Below, in pieces: positions 1-10,663 of a stretch of 64,000 bases of DNA (its first letter is position 1; each line of letters begins with the position of its first letter). The DNA is from Holothuria scabra (taxonomy: Eukaryota > Echinodermata > Holothuroidea > Aspidochirotida > Holothuriidae). Location: the NCBI GenBank assembly GCA_037179385.1, contig CM074193.1, positions 5,849,547 to 5,913,546 of the forward strand, given 5' to 3'. A model generated the notes under the pieces. That model saw only the letters and a program-made list of their open reading frames with translations, had not been told where the DNA came from and ran no database searches. Both the position numbers and the translations under genes were made by a program.

Positions 1-1121
1 TGAAATGTGCATTGAAATCCACTGTGTGCCAGATAGGAGCAAATAATCTTTTGGTGCCTTCTTGCTCACTGTTCCAACATTGGGTTTTCACGCCTTTGTG
101 CCCCCTTACCCGAACTCATAGACTTAACCCCATCCAAAAACCTAACCAACAACTCTTATCCTAATCCTGATGATCGTTGCTAGGAAGACCGTCAATGAGA
201 AAAAGAGACCAATAAGATATGGGGGACTATATGGAGCAGACCCATGTGATTGCACAAGAGGTAGGTCAACAACATAAACTTCCTTTCCCCATGAAGAGGT
301 CATCATCATTGAGGCACTGCGGAGCAGTAGGCCTAGTGAGTAGTCCTTGGCTGGGGCATATGGACTGCATGCACTTCTGGATGTAGGCTTAGTCAGGGAA
401 TCTTGGAAAATTGTTTTTGAATATGGAAACACTGGAAAAAAAATCAGAATCCCCCTTCACTAGGCCTTTTCACCCAAACCAGGGTAATTCCACTGATTCC
501 ACAACACTGATCTGTCAATTTTCAGGAAAGAATTATTTGGCAAATATGCTCTGGATGTTTTTCATTCTTTTTTATGTGCGTTAGTCCACTAAAAGAACAA
601 AAGTAGCTACGGAAAGATTATTTGCATTTAATCAAGGCAATAAATATGAAATTTAAGGCAGTATGAGACCATTATATTGAAAATTCCCTCCGTTCAGGGA
701 ACACTGCAAAAAAATGTGGAGAAATCGCCCTGCGTAGTTGTGCAATGGTGTTGATATGTCTGCAGTGATCACGTGCCAATCTATACCCTAGATATAAAGA
801 AAATGTACCTAGGGGCGAGCCACATTAGTAGGCGGAAAAGCCCCCAAGCAGGTCTGGAAATCCTACAATCGAAGCTGTGGGCTTCAATTAAAAGCTATCA
901 CCTGTATTTCAGCTGGCAAAAGGTCTGGCAACGAGAAGGGATTGGAAGAATGCAGCAGTACTATAATAAACAACAATTGATACTCATCGTGTAAATGGAA
1001 ATTCAAATCTAAATAAATTTAATGATGTTGCTCACATGGGAGTGTTAAAACTCTTGTAGACAATTACCTTAAGACTTTAACACTGTACAAAATGAATCTG
1101 AACCAAACAAAAAAGGCGTAC
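1..1121. other. RABL3 intron 3 (no exon recognised)
   Basis: This stretch follows the RABL3 exon 3 donor on the minus strand, so it is read as intron 3 sequence. I looked on the minus strand for the next RABL3 exon, which should begin with the rest of a Gly codon and encode the segment after the FYNPVHG motif, and did not find it. The open frames at 142-432 (minus) and 773-994 (plus) resemble nothing I know and lack convincing splice context. The remaining exons are probably beyond the left edge. Confidence 0.5.
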
Positions 1122-1239
1122 CATGCACAGGATTATAAAACAGCTGTCTACTGTTAGCATGATTGATTGAGCCACCAATATCCCACAATTCTACAAAATA
1201 GGATTTCTGAGATGGTGTTCCTTCTTTGTATTCATGCAA
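1122..1239 (-). CDS. RABL3: RABL3 coding exon 3 (Rab-like GTPase 3)
   Basis: Third coding exon of a Rab-like small GTPase, read right to left. It encodes about 39 residues (49-87) starting LHEYKEGTP and containing the G3-like motif ELWDIGGS, then LFYNPVHG. RABL3 proteins have WDVGG here instead of the WDTAGQ of ordinary Rabs, so the motif separates RABL3 from other family members. The exon is bounded by an acceptor ending TTTTAG (1240-1246) and a GTACGC donor at 1121-1116. It starts in phase 0 and ends in phase 1, splitting a Gly codon. The segment between GGS and FYN looks about four residues shorter than in the human protein, from memory. RABL3 acts in lymphoid development and KRAS prenylation in vertebrates; its role here is inferred from orthology. 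The exons encoding the C-terminal half are not in the window. Confidence 0.87.
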
Positions 1240-2499
1240 CTAAAAGGAGAAAGACAAACATTAAACAATTTAAGATCTGTGATATGCATCACTTAAAGGT
1301 ACATTTATGTAATAAATGAAGAACATACAAAGTCTATTCTTGTCACAAAGACAAAATTAAATGGTTTTCATTTGTATTCTACTAACAAAACTTTATATGC
1401 AAAGAGGGGATAACAAATTTTTGAAATATTTTTGCAGCATACAGAACTTATTAACTGGTAACTACATTACTTACTTTAATCAAGTTATATACTGTACTGT
1501 AATTGAAGAAATCTCAGTGAGGTCTATAATACAAGGTGAGGGTCAAGCAATATGTAACTTACTGTACTGTAGTTAGTGCTAGACTTACTTGTAATGTAGT
1601 AAAAACTGTACAACAAGTCTCCACAAAATGACTGCATAGAGTCACTGTTTTAATACAATGCAACACATAGTACTGGAAAGTGGAAATATAAACCTGACTA
1701 CTAAAGGTTTTGAAGGCCTTGGACTACAGTCATTTTGATCAATTTTCAAATACTATGGTGTACTTGAAACTTATTTGCATACAATGTCATGTATTTAAAT
1801 GAATTTCACGTTTTTACTGAATTAAGTCAACAAAGATGTATCCATCCCTACACATTCTAATTATCTTACCAAACTACCAACACTGATTCAAAAACAAATT
1901 TGGGAGATGAATTTAAATTACAATTTTTAAATGAGTTGGTAACCTGATTCTTTACCTTCAAATGGACAAGACTTAATGTATGGAAGGTTTTAAATCATGT
2001 AAATCACATTGTAGTCTATAGACCAATTTCAAAAGTGAAATGACAAAGGACTGTGGGATGGAATGTTAGTATGCATCTTGCTTTGCTATGTCAGTTAAAT
2101 GTCAATACTGTCAAAATTGATGAGTACAAAAACTCTGTTCCAAAATACTTTGTATTTCCTTATTGGAAAAGGGTCTTACCCAGGTTTGGTGATGTAATTT
2201 TGATTGATATAAAAACATTCACTCTATAAACCAATCTGATTAGTTAATAATGTGTACATTCATAGATATCATGAAGACTAATGTATTATGCAAAATGTTA
2301 CAATGCTCAAATCATGGACACATGTGATATTAAGACTTAACCACACACAGTACCTGCAGAGTGTTTCGTGGACATGTATCATAATTGAAGGTTTGCAAAA
2401 ACACAAAGGACTGCTACCTTTATTTTATCAGTGCAAGAGCTTTTGATATGAAAACATAAACTACATATTCTTTTTTCATCAAACTAACTTCAATCTTAC
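1240..2499. other. RABL3 intron 2
   Basis: AT-rich intron between RABL3 exons 2 and 3, with a GTAAG donor next to exon 2 and a TTTTAG acceptor next to exon 3. The open frame at 1361-1576 resembles no known protein and I take it as chance. I see no transposon ends or RNA gene in this stretch. Confidence 0.75.
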
Positions 2500-2591
2500 C
2501 TTTACATCTACAGAGGCTCCAATGGTCCATGAGGCACTGTACATTGCTTTGCCATGAGCAACAAGGTAAACAAATGCTGATTTTCCCACTC
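2500..2591 (-). CDS. RABL3: RABL3 coding exon 2 (P-loop exon)
   Basis: Second coding exon of RABL3. With the last base of exon 1 it completes the P-loop GDSGVGKSA (Gly15 to Ala23), where Lys21 and Ser22 would contact the nucleotide phosphates and Mg2+. It continues through SWTIGASVDVK, the switch-I-side segment that matches the SWTVGCSVDV signature of RABL3 and not a Rab effector loop. Length is 92 nt: two bases finishing Gly18 plus 30 codons. The acceptor is a long T tract followed by GCAG (minus strand at about 2592-2606) and the donor is GTAAG at 2499-2495. Phases match exons 1 and 3 exactly. The reading is firm because three separated exons join in frame into one recognisable protein. Confidence 0.9.
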
Positions 2592-3870
2592 CTGCAAAAA
2601 AAAAAAAAAGAAGAAGTCCACTTACAAAGCAGAAAGCCAGAAAGATACTTGTAGTTAATCCTTGCTGCAGAAATGAAAGTCTACAGTATTTTTTTTTTTT
2701 AATTTTTTTTTGTTCAAATGTACAGTTTCACTAATTACCAAAGAACAATAGGGTCCACCTTTTCAATATGGGCAATGTACATGCTGCAGTAATATGTGGA
2801 TGGAATTTCTCATGCATACATATATACATACATACAAATATTTATATAGCACTAGCTCTAAATGATCAATGATCATCATTACACATCTTGAGACACAGTT
2901 TTTACAAGGTTTTCGCTTTCAACATCTGTTGACCACAAATGACGTTTGGTGACCCCCAACAAAAAAGTTGATGTCCAGCTACTTAGTATGGGCATTGCAA
3001 ATTTCAATATTGTGTTTCAAAGGTTTTACCCTTTCTACGGTATCTCGGTTTCCGATCCAAAATTATGTTTGACCTCAACCAAAAACCATGAAAGGTTCAT
3101 CTACTAAAAAAGCACAATGCACATAATACTGTAAGTATGACATCCCTCACTATTACCATTCCTGCAACATTGTAAGGTTTGGTCTACTGACCTCTAGTGA
3201 CCTTAAATGACCTTTGACCTCCACTATAAAGGATGAGGTTCATCTCCAAAATAAGGGCAAACCACATGCTACATTAGAGATTCCTCACTTCCCCTCCCTT
3301 TCTTGAGACATCATGTGACAATATTTTTCACCTCAAGTGTGAAATTTACATTAAGCAACTGCTTGGATTGCCTTGAATGTGCAATGCTGTTCTCTTTATA
3401 GAATATGAAAGATACTTTGAAGAGAAATAAGAATGAAATTGTGAGATTCATCCTTGAGATTTTGAGAAAAACTGGAAGAAAAACGAGGAGAGTTGAAAAC
3501 TTGTCAATGGAACATAATATACTACTGTAAAGTGTAGCTAATGAAATGGGAATTGCCCTGTATGAATCCAGTTCTCACACTGGGTAGTTCTGTAAGCCCC
3601 CCTGGCCCCCCAAAAAACTTTCAATGAGAGAAACTGAATTTGTACATGGTGCAATTCCCAGTATGTAATGTGACATTATGAATCTGAGGTAAGTGACCAT
3701 GATTAGCTTTAGTAGTGAGAAGATTTTTTGCATTTGATGTGAGGTTTTTTGTTTTGAACAAAGCAATTATTGTTTTATTTCATTCAAAAATGTTATAAGA
3801 ACATTCTTGGGAAATTTGAAGATGTTAAATCACGTGTAAGGTAAGAAAACATCAATAATTTTATGCAAAT
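2592..3870. other. RABL3 intron 1, 3' part
   Basis: Intron sequence with T/A homopolymer runs (2596-2608, 2689-2710), a short CATA/TATA-rich run near 2815-2850, and from about 2930 a diverged repetitive stretch listed separately. No exon is visible. The small open frame at 3575-3766 (minus) is not convincing. Confidence 0.6.
2930..3300. repeat. Degenerate tandem repeat with TGACC motifs
   Basis: About three badly diverged units share the pattern TGACCTC-Cxx-CxAAAAA, then GGTTCATCTxC, then a stretch with GGGCA or GCACAATGC and a pyrimidine-rich end. The last unit carries TGACCTTTGACCT (about 3205-3220), the reverse complement of the AGGTCAAAGGTCA motif found in the 45.4-47.1 kb array. Unit edges are not sharp, so the relation to that array is suggestive only. 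Confidence 0.45.
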
Positions 3871-3950
3871 CCCTCGCCAGGGTAAAGTATCCCTCGCCAG
3901 GGTAAAGTATCCCTCGCCAGGGTAAAGTATCCCTCGCCAGGGTAAAGTAT
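3871..3950. repeat. Perfect 4 x 20 bp tandem repeat
   Basis: Four identical head-to-tail copies of a 20 bp unit beginning CCCTCGCCAGGG and ending TAAAGTAT. Each unit contains the near-palindrome CCCTcGCCAGGG. There is no spacer between copies, so it is a minisatellite and not a CRISPR array. The absence of any mismatch suggests recent expansion. Confidence 0.97.
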
Positions 3951-4089
3951 TGTGAACTACCTTCTTCTTTATATTTAAACTACAACATATATGGTGACAC
4001 TATGACGACCTGTGCCTAGGCATATTCCTAAGGAGTTAACCCCAGTTTCTGAACCTCTTAGTTTCCTCTCCTAAAACATTAGTTTTCAC

Positions 4090-5564
4090 CCCAACTGTGC
4101 ATTTTTGGTTAATTTACTATCCGTTTAACCGATTTTATTAACTGGCAGTTAAGCGTTTAACTGAAAATGTCGTCATGTTCAGATCATCAAAAAATCAACA
4201 TTTCCAAAGAGGGCCACCACTTTTATACAGGAAAGTACAAGTCTAAAAATGGTGTGGTAAATCATGCTCGCTGATGTTAGCATGTGGCAAAAATGTTGGT
4301 ATTTTGCGATGAGTTGATATCATCTTTTCAGAGTAAAAGTCCATCCCACTTTTAAAGAAACTTTCTTTAGACCAGGTGCATTTTTTAACATTCCACCAAC
4401 TGCTGTATTTTCCTGCCTGATCCTATGAAATATTGTCAGTTACGAAGACTGACAACTCATGAAACACTCTGACACCGCTGTTTTGATGCAGCTTGCTTGC
4501 AATGCAGTGTTCAATACAGTACATGTACAGCGCTCACGTGTTTGTCTCGGTAGCGATCTGTACAGTACAATTGCACTGTAAATGCCCACCGGCCGCAAAC
4601 TGCAGAACCAAGCCCTTTTATCCTGCATAAATTAAGGAATTCCCAGCATTCCTACCATAAAATTATTTACGGTAGGACTTATGGAATGTTATCATATGAC
4701 GTCATTACGAACAAAAACAATGATGCACATGGTCTAATGCGTGCAGTAGACTTACGTGCGTATCCGTTTCTAACACTAACCAAGAGATCATGTTTTGCTC
4801 GGTGACATCATATGCGTACAATCTATTGCAAAATGTGAATTACCCCTGCATCGTGATTGGTTTAAGTGCCTTGATTCTGAGTAGGTCAAACACAATTCAT
4901 GATATGATATTGGGTAAACAACAAAATGGCGGGAATTATCTGGTGCTTACCATCATATTTTTACTGGTTAAATTTTTTCCAAATACTGTTACTAACAATG
5001 AAAAATAGGGAAATTTATGGAAGAGGTTTAGGTTACCTACAGTGGGGAGATTTATTCGAATATACTTTTGTGCCCTAATCATGGTCTTGCTGAGGTCTCA
5101 TTGCCATATAGTACAAAGTTTGGTAACTTTTTCCCAGCAGCATTATCCACTTTTGTAACAGCTCCCTGCTTTTCTTGTGGCTTTTGAAGGCAAGTTGATC
5201 GTTGGAAGGCTGCTTGGAAGATAAGTACGACGGGCCTGTTAATGCAAGGAGATTTTCGGCAAGAAAAATCACAGCTCATTGTGCGAGCTGATCGATAAGC
5301 AAGACGAAGCTACACAAGAATGCTGGGTCAAAAGCTTTCGATGATCAGTTCATCATAGCTTTTTATCATTTTGGGTGGCAAGATTAGCAATTGTTGTGAA
5401 ATTTTAAGCCCAGAACTTCATGGTTTATGGTACAAACGGCGTAAGTGAACAAAGTGGAAATTGCCGCACTGAACAATTTGAATTAGGAGGATTAAACGTT
5501 TAGAGAAATGGCGACCATGTAACCGGTCAATCGGTCGGTTAAACGGATAACAGTTGTTGCCCTA
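4090..5564 (-). mobile_element. hAT-like non-autonomous element, copy A
   Basis: This element is inverted relative to the copy at 7180-9146. Shared blocks include the CTGTGCATTTT terminal region, an internal ATTCCTACC/GGTAGGAATGC segment, a stretch around TGACGTCAT, and a short coding-like stretch (KPQEKQGAVTKV here, KPQDKHGAVTKV in copy B). The right end reads GCCCTA, the complement of the TAGGGC terminus of copy B. The left end is decayed and I see no target duplication. No intact transposase is present, so it must have been moved in trans. It lies inside RABL3 intron 1. Confidence 0.75.
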
Positions 5565-5565
5565 C

Positions 5566-6065
5566 CAGTGGAGAAAAAAGTTGAAAGATGGGGGCAAAAC
5601 ACAAAATTTCATTGCACCCATCACCCACAGTCAAATTGGTCTGAAAGAATATTCAGGAATGTTAAAGCTACTGTACTGTATATTTCAATGCTTCCACTCT
5701 CAGGATCATGTAAAGTGGGCAGATCATATTTCAGAATTTCAGTTTCCTATAAATCCATTGTTCACGAAGGCACAGGTTTTATTTTTGCCAAGATATTTTT
5801 AGAAAGAGAGTTAAAACTGGTCCAGGAGACCAAGAAGTTCACAAGATGAGAGATTGTTTGCTGGAGATTGTCAAGCAAAGTGCTGACAAAATGGCTAAAG
5901 AAAAAAAAAGAGCCTACAACCAAACAAGAATAATGAAACATGTTATTTTGTTGGATAAGATGTTTTGTTGCCTTTTCTACTCTCTGATGCCATGATAAAT
6001 TTTTCTTCCAAATTGCTGAGAGATGGAAGGAACCATTATTCAAAAAGGGCTATCTCCATTTAATT
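5566..6065 (+). pseudogene. Ty3/gypsy-type integrase relic
   Basis: Decayed C-terminal part of a retroelement integrase, recoverable only by switching between two plus frames. Visible pieces are HHPQSNWSERIFRNVKA (frame from 5568), then SQDHVKWADHISEFQFPIN (frame from 5554), then VHEGTGFIFAKIFLEREL (first frame again). These match the integrase core pattern of HPQ-N-ER, Trp, Asn and HE-TG-P-LGREL. Farther on, MAKEKKRAYNQTR and IAERWKEP recall the post-integrase region. Stop codons and frameshifts make it inactive. No LTR was found nearby, so the fragment may have been cut off by the hAT-like element ending at 5564. Confidence 0.7.
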
Positions 6066-6680
6066 ACAGTGTAAGGTTAAAACCATAAATGGTTCAAATG
6101 ATGTTAGAGCAGCAGATGTTTCACAGTTCAAGCCAATGAAGCCATTGTACTGATCCTATTCAAAATACCAGGGGCAAGGAGCCATAAAACCTTTCTCCAT
6201 TGTTTATTTTTCCATTTCCAGATGACAAAAAGTTAGTTGTAAGATAGATTGAGTTGTTCAGCCCAGTTTCCAACCACTTGGTTTAAGTGGAACTGGCCAC
6301 AACTTTTTTTTCCAGCTGTGGCTCACTGGCTTGTTTTCCCTTCTCCAAGCTTCAGTTATTTGCAAAATGTATTCCGTACTACTTTTATAGTGTGCAGACA
6401 AAGCAGCCCTAGGCGTAACATGTTTCACAAATTGTCAGTGTCATTCATATGGTATACTGTACAGTGATGTTCAAGTTTTTCTCACAAGGCCTATTTAATA
6501 AAGGTACAACATTTGAGACATGCACAACTTCACAAGTCTTTGTATGTTTTGCAATTAAAAACTGTTAATTCTACTGTACATAGGCCTAGGGCCTGGTCAA
6601 TGTAGGGGAGGAAACTAATGATTTTAGGGGAGGCTTTCTTAATTTTTTCAGGGGAGGAAACTAATTAGGCCTAGGGTAGA
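6066..6680. other. Intron 1 sequence without recognised genes
   Basis: Nothing coding is supported here. From about 6595 a short motif AGGGGAGGAAACTAAT appears twice (near 6607 and 6653) beside AGGCCTAGG palindromes, just before the inverted motif at 6681. Confidence 0.5.
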
Positions 6681-7179
6681 GGCACCAGTATTCAACCCTT
6701 TAAGAAACTTCTTGAAGTTTTTCCTCCCAGGTAAAGTGGAATTATATGGCTCAAAACGTTTAATTGTTAGATATTATGATGGCTAACATGTTACCATAAA
6801 AAAATACTGGATTAAGTCTTATCCTTCAGAAATAGTTCAACTTTAAAGTTTGAGTTGGCCTACCCAGTATTCAACCCCGTGTCACTAGTATTAAATTTTG
6901 GGGACCAGTATTCAACCCCTCAATCATTATACCCCAAAAAATTATTTAATAAAACAATTCAGATAAAATGTTAAATGGATGGAAATATAAATTACCTTCA
7001 TTACTTTTGTTCAGTATTTGATTCTTGAACTATGTTTTTATGCAGTTTGAAGGGAAATTTCACCTTGCTGTTATGTCTCTCTGTTTTTATTAGGTCATTA
7101 GGGGCAAACAACACACAATTCAGTGCAAAATTATTGATTCTACAATATTTTCTAAAAGACACAGAATATTTTTACAGAA

Positions 7180-9146
7180 TAGGGCTGTGACGGTTAATCG
7201 GTTAACCGGTTAACTGACCGACCCGTCGGTTACTTGTGCGTCATTCATCTTCATTGATTAACCGTTTTTGTATTGCCAATTACTCAGTCACCACGGCGTG
7301 GCTTTGTTAGTAAATTGTTACACAAATATTGCGTAACAAACAGTGTCAGTTTCTCACAAATTATCGCTCGAACAATAACTGTAAAAAGAGTTTTTTTTAA
7401 ATCGGCCGTTCGATTGAATGGATTAATTCCGCGGCAGATCCCTGAATTAAGTACATAATGATGAGTGACAAGTGGGGCACCCGTTGTTACTTTTGTTGGC
7501 AGAACTTCTTGTGCTCGTCTCCTAATCCCTTTAATAGCTTCACCCAAGCACAACTTAAGAAAGAAACGGCATGTTTGAGAGATTACCAAGCCAGAAGAAA
7601 GCCACAAGACAAGCACGGAGCTGTAACAAAAGTGTGTAATGCTGCTGTGAAAAAGTTACCAAGCTCTGTACTTCTATGGCAATAAAACATCAGCAAGAAC
7701 ATGATAAGGGCACAAAAGCATATTTGAATAAATCTCCCCACTGTAGCTAATCGAAATATTTAATCATGTTACACCTCCATAAATTTCCCTATTTTTCATT
7801 GTTAGTAGCAGTATTTTGAAAAAATTTAACCTGTAAAAATACGATCGTAAGCGCCAGATAATTCCAGCCATTTTGTTGTTTGCCCAAAATCATATAAAAT
7901 GGAACATTCCATGTTGATTTTTATGAATAAGCATACGCAGTTCGTTGAACAGACTGGGTTGTAGCTGCGATAATGTACTGTACTGTAGAAGTCAACCCTA
8001 CGATGCACATAAAAATAACGATCTTATTTTTAGCGGTCCTGGACAGCAAAAAATGGATTCGATTAATTTATTTTATGGTTCCGTTCTGATATAAATATCC
8101 CCATATTATTGCCACTTCTTGTCCAAACCTTATGTCTTGTTTAAAAATAATCAGCAAATGCAATGCACTTAAGTCAGATCCCCGAAAAATCCAGGTACGC
8201 AGAGATTTGTGATGCGGTTTCTTGGTGAATTTAGCATGGGGCTTGGCCGGCTGCACAGGCCAGCTATGTAAGCCTGGAAAGTCGTAACGCAAACTCAATG
8301 GGGAAATTTTTCGGAGGTCTGGTATTTTCACACACTAAATCCCATAGGCGATGGCGCGCATTGTGATTGGCTGGCTCAGAACCAATGTATTTAAACCAAT
8401 CACAATGCAGAGGCAATTCGAATTTTGCAATAGATCGTGTGCATATGATGTAACTGAGCAAAACATGGTCCCTTGTTTAGTGGTAAGAACAGATACGCAC
8501 GCAAGTCTACTGCATGCATGGCACCACGTGCATCATTGTTTTCGTTTGTGATGACGTCATACGATAACACTCCACAATTCCTACTGTTAATATTTTTACG
8601 GTAGGAATGCTGGGAATTCCCTAATTTACGCAGGATAATAGGGCTTGGTTGGGCTGTTTGCGGCTGGTGGGCCGTTTACAGTGCAATTGTACAGATCCCT
8701 ACTATGACAAACACATGAGGGCGGTACATGTATTGAAAACTGCATTGCAAGCGAGCTGCATCAAAACAGCAGTGCCGGAGTGTTTCATGAAGTAACTGGC
8801 GATATTACATAGGACCCGGCGGGAAAATACAAGTTGGTGGAATGTTAAAAAGTGCACATGGTCTGAGGAAAGCTTCAGTAAATGCGGAATGGGTTTTTAC
8901 TGTGAAAAGATGATATAAACTCAGTGCAAAACACCAACATTTTTGCAACGTGCTTACATCGGAGAACATGACTTACGACGCCATTTTTAGACTTGTACCT
9001 TCCTGTACAAAAGTGATGGCGCTCTTTGGAAATGATGACTTTTTGTTGTTGTGGTGAACATTACGTCATTTTCCTTTAAATGGTTAACCGCTGGTTATTA
9101 AAATCGATTAAACAGATAGTGAATTAACCGAAAATGCACAGCCCTA
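7180..9146 (+). mobile_element. hAT-like non-autonomous element, copy B, with 8 bp target duplication
   Basis: 1967 bp bounded by TAGGGCTGTG on the left and its complement CACAGCCCTA on the right. Both sub-terminal regions are rich in GGTTAA/TTAACC motifs. The flanks are TTACAGAA (7172-7179) and TTACATAA (9147-9154), an 8 bp duplication with one mismatch, as expected of hAT transposition. Small open frames inside (for example 7458-7685, CYFCWQNFL with KPQDKHGAVTKV) may be remnants of transposase or captured sequence, but no complete transposase exists. It is about 500 bp longer than copy A. Confidence 0.85.
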
Positions 9147-9239
9147 TTACATAATTATGCTAAAGGACTAAAAAGTAGTGACTTCTTTTAGAAATGACCA
9201 GAAAATCCTAATGGACTTCATTCACAACATCTTTGGTTC

Positions 9240-10100
9240 CATAAATGGTAAGACCCATCTTGACTATGCAACTCAGGCTTGGACACCCTACTACGAAAAG
9301 GACAAGTTTCTTTTAGAGCAAGTTCAGAGGAAAGCCACTCGCCTTATGTACCTGAGGTGAGAAATTGACCTTATCATGCTCGGGTTAAGCATCTTGGGCT
9401 TACCACTTTGGAGCTAAGAAGGATTAGGCAGTACATGCTCCAGGTCTAGTTTCTTTCTGAAAGGAATCCCCTTTTGACTTGTAGTTATTTAAGGGTTCAA
9501 AGTAATTCTCAAGTTTGTGGGCATTGTAAAAAGCTGGTAAAGCCTTTTGCAAGGCTTGACATTCGGAAGTTTTGTTTCTCCCATACAGTTGTCAATGAGT
9601 GGAATTGTCTGCCAGATTGGGTAGTTAACTCCACGTCAGTTCACTGCTTTAAAGGCCCAGTTCTCTCACACCAAACAGTACCAATTCTCCTAACCTTCTT
9701 ACTTAAGCCCCACCCACAATTGTGTGAAATTCATCCTCATCCAGATACAATCTCAGTTTTTTGCTTCAAAGTGAGTATGGAAAAACTAATCAAAACACTC
9801 TCAGTACCGTTCATGCTAGGTAATATGTATAAGCTTTGGTACTCTGCATTGTTTGAAATAGCTGTCAATCAAAGAGCTGAGCCAATTGAGGATTTCGGTA
9901 CCCCGTACCAAAATTGTAGTTTGGGGTGAGAGATTTGGCCCTTTAAGGTTAACATTGACAAGTTCTTCCATGACTGTGCCAGAATCTGATTGTTTTGGGC
10001 TGTTGTCTAGGTTTGGTGGTTTGACTTTTGATTAGCTTGGACTTCAGGGCATCTTATGGGGCCTTGGCCCTCCTTTGCACTTCAACCCGTGTTGTATGTT
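9240..10100 (+). mobile_element. CR1-like LINE, 5'-truncated copy interrupted by a MITE
   Basis: 3' part of the LINE family seen at 12905-14430. It begins near the LDYATQAW motif (LDYAAQAW in the better copy), continues with EKDKFLLEQVQRKATRL, and resumes through the EWNCLPDWVVNS motif. It ends with a 3' untranslated stretch that includes ATCTTATGGGGCCTTGG. Frameshifts and stops make it a relic. A 290 bp TTAA-flanked MITE interrupts it at 9653-9942, and the LINE resumes exactly after the MITE, at the base expected from the other copy. Confidence 0.85.
9653..9942 (+). mobile_element. TTAA-flanked MITE, family 1, copy 1
   Basis: 290 bp with inverted ends AGGCCCAGTTCTCTCAC (left) and AGGGCCAAATCTCTCAC (right, complement), each followed inward by CCAAAC. 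TTAA flanks both sides (9649-9652 and 9943-9946). The uninterrupted LINE at about 14270 has a single TTAA at the same site, which proves insertion and fixes the boundaries. TTAA duplication is typical of piggyBac and also of Kolobok elements. The 9474-9929 open frame runs through the junction and is not a gene. Confidence 0.93.
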
Positions 10101-10663
10101 AAATGTATCAGGGGATTGAATACTGGGAAGCACACAAAAATTGCATCAACAGTATTCAACCCTCTTCAATTTCCCTTCAAATTTTGTGTAATTTCACGAT
10201 GGTGCTAAGATTTGTTTGCAAATTGCTTCTTCTTCTTCTTTCAAAATACTGAGAGACATCCAGTTAAGGACATCAGTGCACCACGTACACGCTGTGAGGT
10301 CGGCCAGGCCCTAAGACAATTTTCTACAAATTCTATGGGGTTAGGGTGACTAATGGTACAACATTTGACAAAATATTGGCCTTGATATTTCATTATTTTT
10401 TAAACCAGTCTCTTTTTTAAATGGATAACAGAAAATTACACTCCTTTGATTTTAACCATCTTGCTTTACATGACAAAGAAATTCCTCAAATTCTTGCATA
10501 CAAATATCTCCAAAAGGTACTTATCTGCAAATCAGTTTCACAGAAGTGAAAGACGATTACGCAGAGAAGTTGTTTTCACCTAATGGTATAACTTTATGTG
10601 GGGTGGAGCCTTAGTTCACTGAAAAATGTGGAATTATATCTTAGGGGGTTAAATACTGGTGCC

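Larger units (their letters stand above)
6681..10663. mobile_element. Composite region bounded by GGCACCAGTATTCAACCC inverted motifs
   Basis: GGCACCAGTATTCAACCC at 6681-6698 recurs inverted at 10646-10663 with one mismatch in 18. Further diverged copies of the GTATTCAACCC core sit inside (near 6870, 6907, 10115 and 10150). The hAT-like copy B and a truncated LINE carrying a MITE lie between the ends. The simplest reading is an old inverted-repeat element later invaded by others. I see no clear target duplication. Confidence 0.45.

Noticed and set aside
3871..3950. Possible CRISPR array
   Set aside because: The 20 bp repeats are head to tail without spacers, and the window is eukaryotic.
9474..9929. 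151-codon open frame as a gene
   Set aside because: It runs from LINE sequence straight into the MITE inserted at 9653, so it is a chance fusion of two repeats.
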